Assembly: GCA_016901755.1 (NCBI GenBank)
Contig: JACJKV010000004.1
Span: forward strand, 1-64,000
Direction of reading: 5' to 3'
DNA length: 64,000 bases
From: Thomasclavelia spiroformis
GTDB taxonomy: Bacteria; Bacillota_I; Bacilli_A; Erysipelotrichales; Coprobacillaceae
The position numbers were made by a program, and so were the translations under genes. Below the pieces are notes generated by a model. The model was not told where the DNA came from. It searched no databases and was given only the letters and a program-made list of their open reading frames with translations. This document shows, in pieces, positions 24,963 through 32,958 of the stretch; the stretch's first letter is position 1, and the number at the start of each line of letters is the position of its first letter.

Positions 24963-24981
24963 AACTGTAAAGGGGTTGACT

Positions 24982-25185
24982 ATGAATATCATTTTAACGC
25001 CAAGAGAAAGACAGATCTTCAATCTGCTGATTCAAAATTATTCTACAAAAGATATTGCAGCAGAATTAAATATAAGTGAAAAAACAGTCAGAAATCATAT
25101 TTCTAATGTTATTCAAAAATTAGGAGTTGATTCAAGAATACAGGCTATTTTTGAACTGATTCGATTAAAGGAATTGCATCTTTAA
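24982..25185 (+). CDS. gerE: Late spore-coat regulator GerE (LuxR-type HTH)
   Basis: This 67-residue protein is a bare LuxR/GerE helix-turn-helix: LTPRERQIFNLLIQNYSTKDIAAELNISEKTVRNHISNVIQKLGV, ending LIRLKELHL. It matches Bacillus GerE closely over its whole length, including the IRLxELxL end, so this is GerE rather than an orphan response-regulator piece. GerE works in the mother cell late in sporulation on coat genes. ATG 24982 follows AAAGGGG; an in-frame TTG two codons earlier is less likely. It is close to uvrC, as in Bacillus where gerE lies a few genes downstream. Confidence 0.85.
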   Translation: MNIILTPRERQIFNLLIQNYSTKDIAAELNISEKTVRNHISNVIQKLGVDSRIQAIFELIRLKELHL

Positions 25186-25200
25186 GCAATTCTTTTTTCT
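25171..25200 (+). terminator. Terminator of gerE
   Basis: GAATTGC (25171-25177) pairs with GCAATTC (25186-25192), followed by six T. The gerE stop codon is in the loop. Confidence 0.75.
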
Positions 25201-25279
25201 TTTGGTTTCCCATTTTTTCCGGTATTTAAATTCTTTTCATTTGAAAAACAATGTATTATAATGACTTCAGGTGATTAAC

Positions 25280-26425
25280 ATGAAATTAAAACGATGGTAT
25301 CTCTATCTGGTGGCAGGAATCTGTTTTGCTTTATCGTTTACCGCTTTGAATCGAAAGTATGATCGCTTTTATCGTGTTAATGGTATTAACAATGATAATC
25401 GCGCCTTGATTGAAAGATATCTTGATGAAGATGAACAGGATTATCTGATCGAACATGCGATTGCTGTCAGTCAGTTTATTGACTATATTGAATATGATGA
25501 ATTTCATTTGCAGTATTATCAGTATTATAATCTGTTAAGACAGACTCAGCAGTACGATGATTTATTATTGCTGCTCATTGATGCTAACAGTATGGCTGAC
25601 CGGCTGACTGTTGAATTTGGCAATGGGGCGTTAGACCGTTTTGAAACACTGGTCAAATATAATCTGGAATATGCTTATTTAAACAGTACATATTTTGATT
25701 TTAATAATATCAGATACTATCAGCTGTTAAGAACGCTTTATGATGAAAATGATTATAATTATGTTGTTATGACCAATACATACATTACTTTGATGGAAGA
25801 AGAAAATCTGGCTAATCGCTATGATACATTTAAAGCGATGGTCGCGACCTATAACAGTGAAGGAGTACATATTCTGATGACCACAGAACTGGCTCAGGGA
25901 GTAAAAAAACTGTATGAAATCGATCCCATGCTGCAGGTGGTCAATGATAAGACTTTTATAGCAAACTATCAGCCTAGACATATGACGATGATAGAAGGTA
26001 TACCACGACTGAACTATTCAATGTATCTGGAAAGTGAAGCCTGTGCTGCCTTGAAAAATATGTATAATGCCATGAGCAAAGCCATGAAACAGAAAATTGT
26101 TCTGACACAGGGCTACATGGATTATGATGTTTTAAAACTGAATGATCTGGAAAGTGCAGGATTCAGTGAATTTCAGTTGGGAAATTCAATATCGCTTAAA
26201 GAACAGGAAATGAGTGAAAGTGAATTTATTAATACTGATACTTATCGCTGGCTGGTAGAGCACAGTTATGAATATGGCTATGTTTTACGCTATCCATTAG
26301 ATAAGGTGGCCATCACTGGTAAAAGCAGTTCGACGATCTTCAGATATGTAGGTCTTGAAACTGCCAGAAAACTGCACGATAATAACTGGTGTTTAGAAGA
26401 GTATAAAGAAGAAAAAACGAGCTAA
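25280..26425 (+). CDS. VanY-fold (M15B) protein that has lost its metal ligands, membrane-anchored
   Basis: The C-terminal third lines up with D-Ala-D-Ala carboxypeptidases of the VanY type, ending WLVEHSYEYGYVLRYP, then AITG and FRYVGLETARKLHDNNWCLEEY. In active enzymes the zinc is held by SEHQTGLAxD and PWHxRYVG. Here these read SEFQLGNSIS and STIFRYVG, so His, Asp and His are replaced by Phe, Ser and Ile. The first 25 residues are a signal anchor (WYLYLVAGICFALSF), and residues 50-280 are an unrecognised helical region. It is probably a non-catalytic cell-wall or sporulation protein. ATG 25280 follows AGGTGA; a TATAAT is at 25257-25262. Confidence 0.7.
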   Translation: MKLKRWYLYLVAGICFALSFTALNRKYDRFYRVNGINNDNRALIERYLDEDEQDYLIEHAIAVSQFIDYIEYDEFHLQYYQYYNLLRQTQQYDDLLLLLIDANSMADRLTVEFGNGALDRFETLVKYNLEYAYLNSTYFDFNNIRYYQLLRTLYDENDYNYVVMTNTYITLMEEENLANRYDTFKAMVATYNSEGVHILMTTELAQGVKKLYEIDPMLQVVNDKTFIANYQPRHMTMIEGIPRLNYSMYLESEACAALKNMYNAMSKAMKQKIVLTQGYMDYDVLKLNDLESAGFSEFQLGNSISLKEQEMSESEFINTDTYRWLVEHSYEYGYVLRYPLDKVAITGKSSSTIFRYVGLETARKLHDNNWCLEEYKEEKTS

Positions 26426-26453
26426 GTGACAGCGTTGTCGCAAGCTCGTTTTT
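26414..26453. terminator. Terminator between convergent genes
   Basis: AAAACGAGCT (26414-26423) and AGCTCGTTTT (26443-26452) with a nested GTGACA/TGTCGC inner stem, followed by T. It serves both the VanY-like gene and the TetR gene. Confidence 0.7.
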
Positions 26454-26989
26454 TAGTTGCTGAAATGATGAAACAGATCATAAACGATCTGTGCTATTTC
26501 TTCTGGTTTTTCCTGTTTACCATCTTCTTCCCATTTGATGAAGATATTGAGCAGGCCTCCAGAATAACAGTAAAGCTGATAAATATCAAATTTTTCAAAA
26601 TAAATGTCTTTGGTCATAAAACTGTTCATTGCATCGATTAGCAATGAATAATATCCCTGTCTGGTTACGGTTTTAAAAAAATCCGCATACTGATCAAAAA
26701 AATAAATAGTCAAGAGAATATTTTTATAATCATAGAGCGAGTTGATATCACTGTTTTTTTCTCGTTCAACACTGTATTCCGCGACGATTTCATTCATATA
26801 ATCATCCAGTACATCTTCTAAACAGTTGAAATGTTTATAGAAAGTAGTTCGTGAAACTCCTGCCTTTTTGACCACGGCAGAAACTTTGATTTTTTTGAGT
26901 TCCTGTGTTTTCATCAGATCGATAATGGCTTCAGCGATACACATGCGGTTAAAACGTGATTTTTGTGATTTTAACAAATATTTTTCCAT
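26453..26989 (-). CDS. TetR-family regulator, divergent from the fatty-acid operon
   Basis: The first 60 residues form a TetR DNA-binding domain (IAEAIIDLMKTQELKKIKVSAVVKKAGVSRTTFYKHFNCLEDVL). The remaining 118 residues are a helical ligand domain with many aromatic residues. It is transcribed away from acpP, with a palindrome (27018-27034) over its own promoter region, so autoregulation is likely. Control of the fatty-acid genes is possible from position but not shown by the sequence. Confidence 0.85.
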   Translation of the reverse strand: MEKYLLKSQKSRFNRMCIAEAIIDLMKTQELKKIKVSAVVKKAGVSRTTFYKHFNCLEDVLDDYMNEIVAEYSVEREKNSDINSLYDYKNILLTIYFFDQYADFFKTVTRQGYYSLLIDAMNSFMTKDIYFEKFDIYQLYCYSGGLLNIFIKWEEDGKQEKPEEIAQIVYDLFHHFSN

Positions 26990-27017
26990 GATTAAAACCT
27001 CTTTTTTATTGTCCTAT

Positions 27018-27034
27018 ATGTTATATTGTAACAT
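27018..27034. promoter_or_regulatory. Palindromic operator candidate for the TetR regulator
   Basis: ATGTTATATTGTAACAT has arms ATGTTA/TAACAT around five bases. It is 29 bases upstream of the TetR start on the minus strand, where the -10 region should be. Confidence 0.5.
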
Positions 27035-27114
27035 AAAAAAAGTCAGGAAACAATTTAGCAAAGTCATTATGGTTTACAAAAAAGGGGTATTTGTTCGTTT
27101 TGACTTTTGTTGTA

Positions 27115-27142
27115 TTTACATTGATTTTTGGTTTGATATAAT
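27115..27142 (+). promoter_or_regulatory. Promoter of acpP and the fatty-acid operon
   Basis: TTTACA (27115-27120) and TATAAT (27137-27142) with a 16-base spacer, 24 bases before the acpP start. The region upstream contains further TTGACT-like hexamers (27100-27105). Confidence 0.6.
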
Positions 27143-27166
27143 TAAAGTGTTAAAGGAGGAATTATT

Positions 27167-27397
27167 ATGGTATTAGATAAAGTAAAAGAAATTATTGTTG
27201 ATGCATTAGGATGTGACGAAGATAAAGTTACATTAGAAGCAAATTTAAAGGAAGATTTAGAAGCAGATTCATTAGATGCAGTTGAATTAATCATGTCAGT
27301 TGAAGAAGAATTTGATGTTGAAATTCCTGATGAAGAAGCTCAAAACATGAAAACAGTTAAAGATATCGTAGATTATATCGAAAAAAATCAAGAATAA
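27167..27397 (+). CDS. acpP: Acyl carrier protein
   Basis: This 76-residue acidic four-helix protein carries growing acyl chains on phosphopantetheine attached to the Ser in [12 protein letters not shown]. The sequence is nearly canonical. It is the first gene of the fatty-acid operon with a strong ribosome site (AAAGGAGG). A perfect hairpin without a T-run lies directly after it, which may let ACP be made in excess of the downstream enzymes. Confidence 0.95.
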   Translation: MVLDKVKEIIVDALGCDEDKVTLEANLKEDLEADSLDAVELIMSVEEEFDVEIPDEEAQNMKTVKDIVDYIEKNQE

Positions 27398-27416
27398 AAT
27401 ATATCTATGCATTTTC

Positions 27417-27446
27417 ATCTCAAAGCAAGTTTACTTGCTTTGAGAT
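27417..27446 (+). promoter_or_regulatory. Perfect hairpin between acpP and accB
   Basis: ATCTCAAAGCAAGT (27417-27430) and ACTTGCTTTGAGAT (27433-27446) are perfect 14-base arms two bases apart. The following ATTTGAAG is not a T-run, so it is more likely an mRNA processing or stability element, or a partial attenuator, than a full terminator. Confidence 0.65.
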
Positions 27447-27466
27447 TTGAAGAAAAGGAGAAAGAT

Positions 27467-27919
27467 ATGAAAATTGAATTTATAAAACAGTTAATGTCTG
27501 AATTTGAAAACTCTCAGGTTTTTAAAATGAAAGTTGAAATAGATGATCTTAAATTAGAATTGGAAAAAGAAGGAACACAAAAAGCAGTGTATGTTGAATC
27601 AGCACCTGTAGCACCAGTTGCACCGGTTGTTTCACAGTCAGTTCAACCTGTCAGTGAAGCAGCAGCTCCAGTTCAGCAGGCTAAAGGAACAGAAGTAACT
27701 TCACCTTTAGTAGGAACATTCTATCTTGCCAGTTCGCCAACAAGCGATCCATTTGTTCAGGTTGGAGACCATGTTAGTCAAGGGCAGGTCGTTTGTATTA
27801 TTGAAGCTATGAAGGTTATGAATGAAATTAAGGCACCAGTTGATGGTACGGTTACATCAATTTGTGTAAAGAATGAAGAAACAGTTGAATTTGGTACTGT
27901 TTTAATGACGATTGAATAA
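27467..27919 (+). CDS. accB: Biotin carboxyl carrier protein of acetyl-CoA carboxylase
   Basis: This 150-residue protein has a helical N-terminus, a Pro/Ala/Val linker (about 50-80) and a C-terminal biotinyl domain with EAMKVMNEI, in which the Lys receives biotin. ATG 27467 is chosen because AAGGAG lies 6 bases upstream; an in-frame ATG at 27407 would translate through the hairpin. The biotin ligase that modifies it (birA) and the biotin importer (bioY) are at the end of the same cluster. Confidence 0.95.
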   Translation: MKIEFIKQLMSEFENSQVFKMKVEIDDLKLELEKEGTQKAVYVESAPVAPVAPVVSQSVQPVSEAAAPVQQAKGTEVTSPLVGTFYLASSPTSDPFVQVGDHVSQGQVVCIIEAMKVMNEIKAPVDGTVTSICVKNEETVEFGTVLMTIE

Positions 27920-27921
27920 TT

Positions 27922-29280
27922 ATGTTTAAAAGAATTTTAATTGCGAATAGAGGAGAAATCGCTTTACGTATTATCCGAGCATGTAAAGAGATGTCTATTG
28001 AAACCGTAGCTGTTTATTCTACAGCCGATGAATCTTCGTTACATGTACAGTTAGCGGATTATGCTGTATGCATTGGTCCTGCTAAGACACAGGATAGTTA
28101 TTTGAATATGCAGAATATTTTACAAGCAGCCATATCATACGATTGTGAGGCAATTCATCCCGGGTTTGGCTTGTTATCAGAGAATTCTACTTTTGCCAGA
28201 CTTGTTGAAGAGTGTGGCATTGTTTTTATTGGGCCAAGTGGCGATGTTATTGATCTGTTAGGAAATAAAAGTGCTGCTCGTAAGGTAATGCAGGCTAATG
28301 ATGTGCCAGTAGTGCCAGGCAGTGATGGCAGTGTTGATGATCTGGATGCAGCCAAAAAACTGGCAGATCGTATTGGATATCCTGTTTTGATCAAAGCTGC
28401 TGCCGGTGGCGGTGGAAAAGGAATGAGAAAATGTTTCCGTCCTGAAGATCTGGAAGAAGCCTTTACGATGGCTAAAGCGGAAGCCAGAGCCTGCTTTGGT
28501 GATGATGAGATGTATATGGAAAAACTGATCTTAAATCCAAAACACATCGAATTCCAGATTTTGGCTGATAACTACGGTAATGTCATTCACTTAGGAGAAA
28601 GAGACTGTTCGATTCAAAGAAATAATCAGAAAATGATCGAAGAAGCTCCAAGTAAAGCCTTGAATAAAGACTTAAGAGAAAGAATGGGACGTGATGCTGT
28701 AAAAGCAGCTAAAGCGGCTGGTTACCGTAATGCGGGAACAATAGAATATGTTTTAGATAAAGAAGGAAATTACTATTTTATCGAAATGAACACCCGTATT
28801 CAGGTGGAACATCCAATTACAGAAATGGTTACAGGTGTCGATCTGATCAAAGAACAGCTTAAGATCGCTGCTAATCAGAAATTACATTATACTCAGGAAG
28901 ATATTGAAATCAAAGGACACGCTATTGAATGTCGAATCAATGCAGAAAATCCTGCATTAGGTTTTAGACCAAGTCCTGGTGAAATCAAAAATCTTCATTT
29001 ACCTGGTGGTTTTGGCGTAAGAATCGATACAGCACTATATCAGAACTATGTTGTTAATTCCTTCTATGATTCGATGATTGCCAAAGTTATTGTTTATGGT
29101 AACAACCGTCTGGAAGCTATCAGAAAAATGAGAAGAGTTTTATCTGAACTGGTGATTGACGGGATTGATACCAATCAGGAATTACAGTATCTGATCTTAC
29201 ATCATAGTGAATATGTTAAAGGAGATTTTGATACAAGCTTTATAGAAAATCATTTAGATGAGTTGGTGAATAACGAATGA
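27922..29280 (+). CDS. accC: Biotin carboxylase subunit of acetyl-CoA carboxylase
   Basis: AccC carboxylates biotin on AccB using ATP and bicarbonate. The ATP-grasp domain shows the Gly-rich loop KAAAGGGGKGMR, the FIEMNTRIQVEHPITE catalytic strand, and HAIECRINAENP. Length 452 is typical. It starts 2 bases after the accB stop and overlaps accD by four bases (ATGA), so the subunits are made in step. Confidence 0.95.
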   Translation: MFKRILIANRGEIALRIIRACKEMSIETVAVYSTADESSLHVQLADYAVCIGPAKTQDSYLNMQNILQAAISYDCEAIHPGFGLLSENSTFARLVEECGIVFIGPSGDVIDLLGNKSAARKVMQANDVPVVPGSDGSVDDLDAAKKLADRIGYPVLIKAAAGGGGKGMRKCFRPEDLEEAFTMAKAEARACFGDDEMYMEKLILNPKHIEFQILADNYGNVIHLGERDCSIQRNNQKMIEEAPSKALNKDLRERMGRDAVKAAKAAGYRNAGTIEYVLDKEGNYYFIEMNTRIQVEHPITEMVTGVDLIKEQLKIAANQKLHYTQEDIEIKGHAIECRINAENPALGFRPSPGEIKNLHLPGGFGVRIDTALYQNYVVNSFYDSMIAKVIVYGNNRLEAIRKMRRVLSELVIDGIDTNQELQYLILHHSEYVKGDFDTSFIENHLDELVNNE

Positions 29281-30149
29281 TACAAGATTTGTTTCAGGAA
29301 AGAAAAGAAAGAATTCGTTCTTTTAATCGTCTGATCAGAAAAAATAAAAATGTCAAGAAAAAAGAAGCACCCGATGGTTTATATACAAACTGTAAAGAAT
29401 GTGGTGAAATGTCTTTAACACAGGCAGTCATCGATAATCATTATGTTTGTCCAAAATGTGGTCATCATTTTAGAATCGGTGCATATACCCGCTTGAAAAT
29501 GGTTTATGATCATGAAAGATTCCGTGAACTGTTTAAGGGAATGAAAATAAACGATCCATTGGATTTTCCTGGCTATAAGGATAAACTGCTGGATCTTCAG
29601 AAAAAAACACATTTAGAAGAAGCTGTTGTTGTCGCTGATGGTAAAATCAATCATGTCAAAACAGTTGTATGTGTCATGGATACCCGTTTTCTGATGGGAA
29701 GCATGGGTAGTGTTGTTGGTGAAAAGATTACTCGTGGAATTGAATATGCGACACGTCATAAAAGACCGCTGATCATCTTTACATGTTCAGGGGGAGCAAG
29801 AATGCAGGAAGGAATCATTTCACTGATGCAGATGGCTAAAACTTCAGCAGCTTTAGCTAGACATCATGAAGCTGGATTACTTTATATTTCTTATATTACT
29901 CATCCTACAACTGGTGGAGTCACAGCTTCGTTTGCAACATTAGGTGATATCATTATTGCAGAACCAAAAGCATTGATTGGTTTTGCAGGAAGACGTGTTA
30001 TTGAATCTACTATTAAAGAAACTCTTCCTGATGATTTCCAGACGGCAGAATTCATGGAAGCTCAGGGGTTTGTTGATTTGATCGTAGAAAGAAAAGACAT
30101 GAAGAATGTCATTTCAAGAATCTTAAGAATGCATGGTTTGGGGGAATAA
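29277..30149 (+). CDS. accD: Acetyl-CoA carboxylase carboxyltransferase beta subunit
   Basis: AccD, with AccA, transfers CO2 from biotin to acetyl-CoA to give malonyl-CoA. The N-terminal four-Cys zinc ribbon (CKECGEM and CPKCGHHF, about 38-62) is intact, followed by the crotonase-type core with FTCSGGARMQEGIISLMQMAK. Length 290 is usual. It overlaps accC by four bases. Confidence 0.95.
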   Translation: MIQDLFQERKERIRSFNRLIRKNKNVKKKEAPDGLYTNCKECGEMSLTQAVIDNHYVCPKCGHHFRIGAYTRLKMVYDHERFRELFKGMKINDPLDFPGYKDKLLDLQKKTHLEEAVVVADGKINHVKTVVCVMDTRFLMGSMGSVVGEKITRGIEYATRHKRPLIIFTCSGGARMQEGIISLMQMAKTSAALARHHEAGLLYISYITHPTTGGVTASFATLGDIIIAEPKALIGFAGRRVIESTIKETLPDDFQTAEFMEAQGFVDLIVERKDMKNVISRILRMHGLGE

Positions 30150-30151
30150 AA

Positions 30152-31087
30152 ATGTCTCTTGCAGATTTAGAATTCAAAATATTAGATTTAGAACATGAAT
30201 TAGAAGTATTGAAAAGAGATGAAAAAAATCATCCTAATCAAATCAAAGATATTCAGCTGCAGTTATCAAGACTGAAAAAAGAAGCTTATGAAGATCTTTC
30301 TGCCTATGATCGTGTGTATCTTGCCAGAAAGGCATCGCGTGCGCATATTAAAGATTATATCAGATTTTTATTTGAGGATTTTATCGAGCTTCATGGTGAT
30401 CGATTATATAAAGACGATCATTCTATGTTAGGTGGGCTGGCTTTATTAAAGGGAATTCCAGTCACTGTAATTGGTCATGTTAAAGGTGAAAATCTGGAAG
30501 AAAATCTGGATTGTAATTTCGGTATGTCTTCACCTGAAGGATATCGTAAAGCTTTACGTCTGATGAAACAGGCTGAAAAGTTTAATCGACCTATTATTAC
30601 TTTTGTTGATACACCTGGTGCTTATCCAGGACTGAAAGCGGAAAAACATGGAATAGGGGAAGCTATTGCCCGTAATCTTATGGAAATGGCCAGTCTGGAA
30701 GTTCCTGTTTTGACAGTAATCATGGGTGAAGGTGGCTCTGGAGGAGCGCTTGCGCTGTCAGTTGCCGATCGTATCATCATGCTGGAAAATAGCGTTTATT
30801 CAGTATTGTCACCAGAAGGTTTTGCTTCGATTCTTTGGAAAGATAAAGAAGGAAAAAGAGTTAAAGAAGCTGCTGAACTGATGAAAATGACTGCAGATGA
30901 TCTTTATCAGCTGAAAGTTATTGATAAAGTCATCAGTGAACCAGTTGGTGGAGTTAATAGTGAAAATATCAGTGTATTATATGATCTGAAAAACTATCTG
31001 TATAAATCACTGATTGAATTAAGTAAAGAATCAAAGAAAAGTTTGGTTCAGAAAAGATATCATAAATATCGTCAAATAGGAAATTAA
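30152..31087 (+). CDS. accA: Acetyl-CoA carboxylase carboxyltransferase alpha subunit
   Basis: Partner of AccD in the carboxyltransferase. The family core is seen: FIELHGDRLYKDDHSMLGGL, ITFVDTPGAYPGLKAEKHGIGEAIA, and GEGGSGGALALSVADRI. An N-terminal coiled coil (residues 1-50) is normal. It starts 2 bases after accD. Confidence 0.95.
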   Translation: MSLADLEFKILDLEHELEVLKRDEKNHPNQIKDIQLQLSRLKKEAYEDLSAYDRVYLARKASRAHIKDYIRFLFEDFIELHGDRLYKDDHSMLGGLALLKGIPVTVIGHVKGENLEENLDCNFGMSSPEGYRKALRLMKQAEKFNRPIITFVDTPGAYPGLKAEKHGIGEAIARNLMEMASLEVPVLTVIMGEGGSGGALALSVADRIIMLENSVYSVLSPEGFASILWKDKEGKRVKEAAELMKMTADDLYQLKVIDKVISEPVGGVNSENISVLYDLKNYLYKSLIELSKESKKSLVQKRYHKYRQIGN

Positions 31088-31098
31088 GAGGAATTAAT

Positions 31099-32022
31099 AT
31101 GGAAGGATTGAAAATCTTATCTACAGGTTACTGTCCTGGTGAAAAAATTGTCACAAATACTGATTTTGAGGGTCGAATTGATACATCAGATGAATGGATC
31201 ACAACCAGAACCGGAATCAAAAGAAGACATTTTTCAAGTCATTCAAGTGCTTATCTGGCAACCGAAGCTGCTAAACAGGCAATCAAAGATATTGATGTGA
31301 CTAAAATAGGTCTGATTATCTGTGCCACTATGACACCAGAAAATGCAACTCCCAGCAATGCCTGTTTAGTACAGGAAGCTTTAGGACTGCAAGATCAAAG
31401 TATCATGTGTTTTGATATTAACGCAGCCTGTAGTGGTTTTGTCTATGCATTAGAAATTGCAAAATCTTTATTAAAAAATAAAGATCAGTATGCGCTGGTC
31501 ATTGGTAGTGAACAGTTAAGTAAAATTGTTGATTTTACTGATCGTACGACATGTATCTTATTTGGTGATGGTGCCGGTGCAGTTGTCGCACAAAAAACTG
31601 ACGCACTGTTTATTAGTTATAATGATGCCAGTGGAACAGCCGAACCTCTGGTTGCAAAATATGATGATAAGGATCCATATTTACATATGCAGGGTCAGGA
31701 AGTATTCAAATTTGCAACAAGAGTTATCATTAAAAGTATAAATGAAGTTTTACAGCAGGCCCAGATGACTTTAGATGATGTTGATTATGTTGTCTGTCAT
31801 CAGGCTAATTCAAGAATTATTCAGTATGTTTATAAAAAATTAAAATGCTCACCAGAAAAATTCTATATCAATCTTGATGAATATGGTAATACCTCAGCAG
31901 CAAGTATTCCAATGGCACTTGCGGAAATGAATGAAAAAGGTTTACTGAAAGATGGTATGAAAGTGATCACTGTTGGTTTTGGTGGTGGACTGACATGGGG
32001 AGCAACATTAATGGAATGGTAG
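31099..32022 (+). CDS. fabH: 3-oxoacyl-ACP synthase III
   Basis: FabH starts each fatty-acid chain by condensing acetyl- or branched acyl-CoA with malonyl-ACP. The Cys-His-Asn triad is in AACSGFVYAL, CHQANSRI and GNTSAASIP. DTSDEWITTRTGIKRRH near the N-terminus is family-typical. Length 307 is slightly short but complete. Confidence 0.95.
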   Translation: MEGLKILSTGYCPGEKIVTNTDFEGRIDTSDEWITTRTGIKRRHFSSHSSAYLATEAAKQAIKDIDVTKIGLIICATMTPENATPSNACLVQEALGLQDQSIMCFDINAACSGFVYALEIAKSLLKNKDQYALVIGSEQLSKIVDFTDRTTCILFGDGAGAVVAQKTDALFISYNDASGTAEPLVAKYDDKDPYLHMQGQEVFKFATRVIIKSINEVLQQAQMTLDDVDYVVCHQANSRIIQYVYKKLKCSPEKFYINLDEYGNTSAASIPMALAEMNEKGLLKDGMKVITVGFGGGLTWGATLMEW

Positions 32023-32031
32023 GTAAAACGA

Positions 32032-32958
32032 ATGAAGTTAAATGAGTTATTAAATATTAAATATCCAATTATTCAAGGTGGTATGGCCAATATCGCAACT
32101 GGTGAATTTGCTGCTGCAGTCAGCAATGCTGGTGGTTTAGGACTGATTGGTGCAGGTGGTATGAATGTTGAAACATTGAAAGAAAATATTCATCGCTGTC
32201 GTGAACTGACAGATAAACCATTTGGAGTCAATATCATGTTAATGAATCCTCAGGCAAAAGAAATGGCTCAGCTGGTCATTGATGAAAAAGTTCAGATCTT
32301 AACGACTGGTGCAGGAAATCCAGGAGTTTATATGAAAGCCTGGAAAGAAGCTGGCATCAAAGTATTCCCAGTAGTACCAAGTGTAGCCTTAGCTAAACGT
32401 ATGGAAAGAGCTGGTGCTGATGGGCTGATCGTTGAGGGATGTGAAGCAGGAGGTCATATTGGTGAAATGACTACTATGGCGCTTGTTCCTCAGGTTGTTG
32501 CTGCTGTTAATATTCCTGTTGTTGCTGCTGGTGGAATTGCCAGTGGAAAACAGCTTTTAGCGGCTTATGCTTTAGGTGCCTGTGGAGCTCAGATTGGAAC
32601 GATTTTATTAGGCAGTGAAGAATGTCCAATTCATGAAAACTACAAAAATGCAGTTTTAAAAGCTAAAGATACAGGAACAATCGTTACTGGTCGTATTGGG
32701 GGAACACCTGTTAGAATTCTGAAAAATAAAATGGCAAAAGAATATGTCAAAAAAGAACGTGAAGGTGCTACTTTAGAAGAATTAGAAGTTTATACATTAG
32801 GATCACTTCGTAAAGCTGTTTTTGATGGTAACGTTGATGAAGGTTCATTGATGGCAGGTCAGGTTGCTGGAATGGTCAATGAAATTAAACCTGTTAAAGA
32901 TATTCTTGAAAGGTTGATGAGTGAATGTCAGGAAGCTTATCAAAATCTGGAAATATAA
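32032..32958 (+). CDS. fabK: Enoyl-ACP reductase II (flavin type)
   Basis: FabK reduces enoyl-ACP with FMN and NAD(P)H in the last step of each elongation cycle and replaces FabI in many Firmicutes. The sequence follows pneumococcal FabK: YPIIQGGMANIATGEFAAAVS, KPFGVNIMLM, TTGAGNPGVYM, VEGCEAGGHIGEMTTMALVPQV and AAGGIASGKQL. A second family member follows without a gap. No fabI was seen here. Confidence 0.92.
   Translation: MKLNELLNIKYPIIQGGMANIATGEFAAAVSNAGGLGLIGAGGMNVETLKENIHRCRELTDKPFGVNIMLMNPQAKEMAQLVIDEKVQILTTGAGNPGVYMKAWKEAGIKVFPVVPSVALAKRMERAGADGLIVEGCEAGGHIGEMTTMALVPQVVAAVNIPVVAAGGIASGKQLLAAYALGACGAQIGTILLGSEECPIHENYKNAVLKAKDTGTIVTGRIGGTPVRILKNKMAKEYVKKEREGATLEELEVYTLGSLRKAVFDGNVDEGSLMAGQVAGMVNEIKPVKDILERLMSECQEAYQNLEI

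Noticed and set aside
28155..28547. Minus-strand frame of 130 codons within accC
   Set aside because: Shadow of the conserved biotin carboxylase; Ser/Pro-rich nonsense sequence without a start signal.
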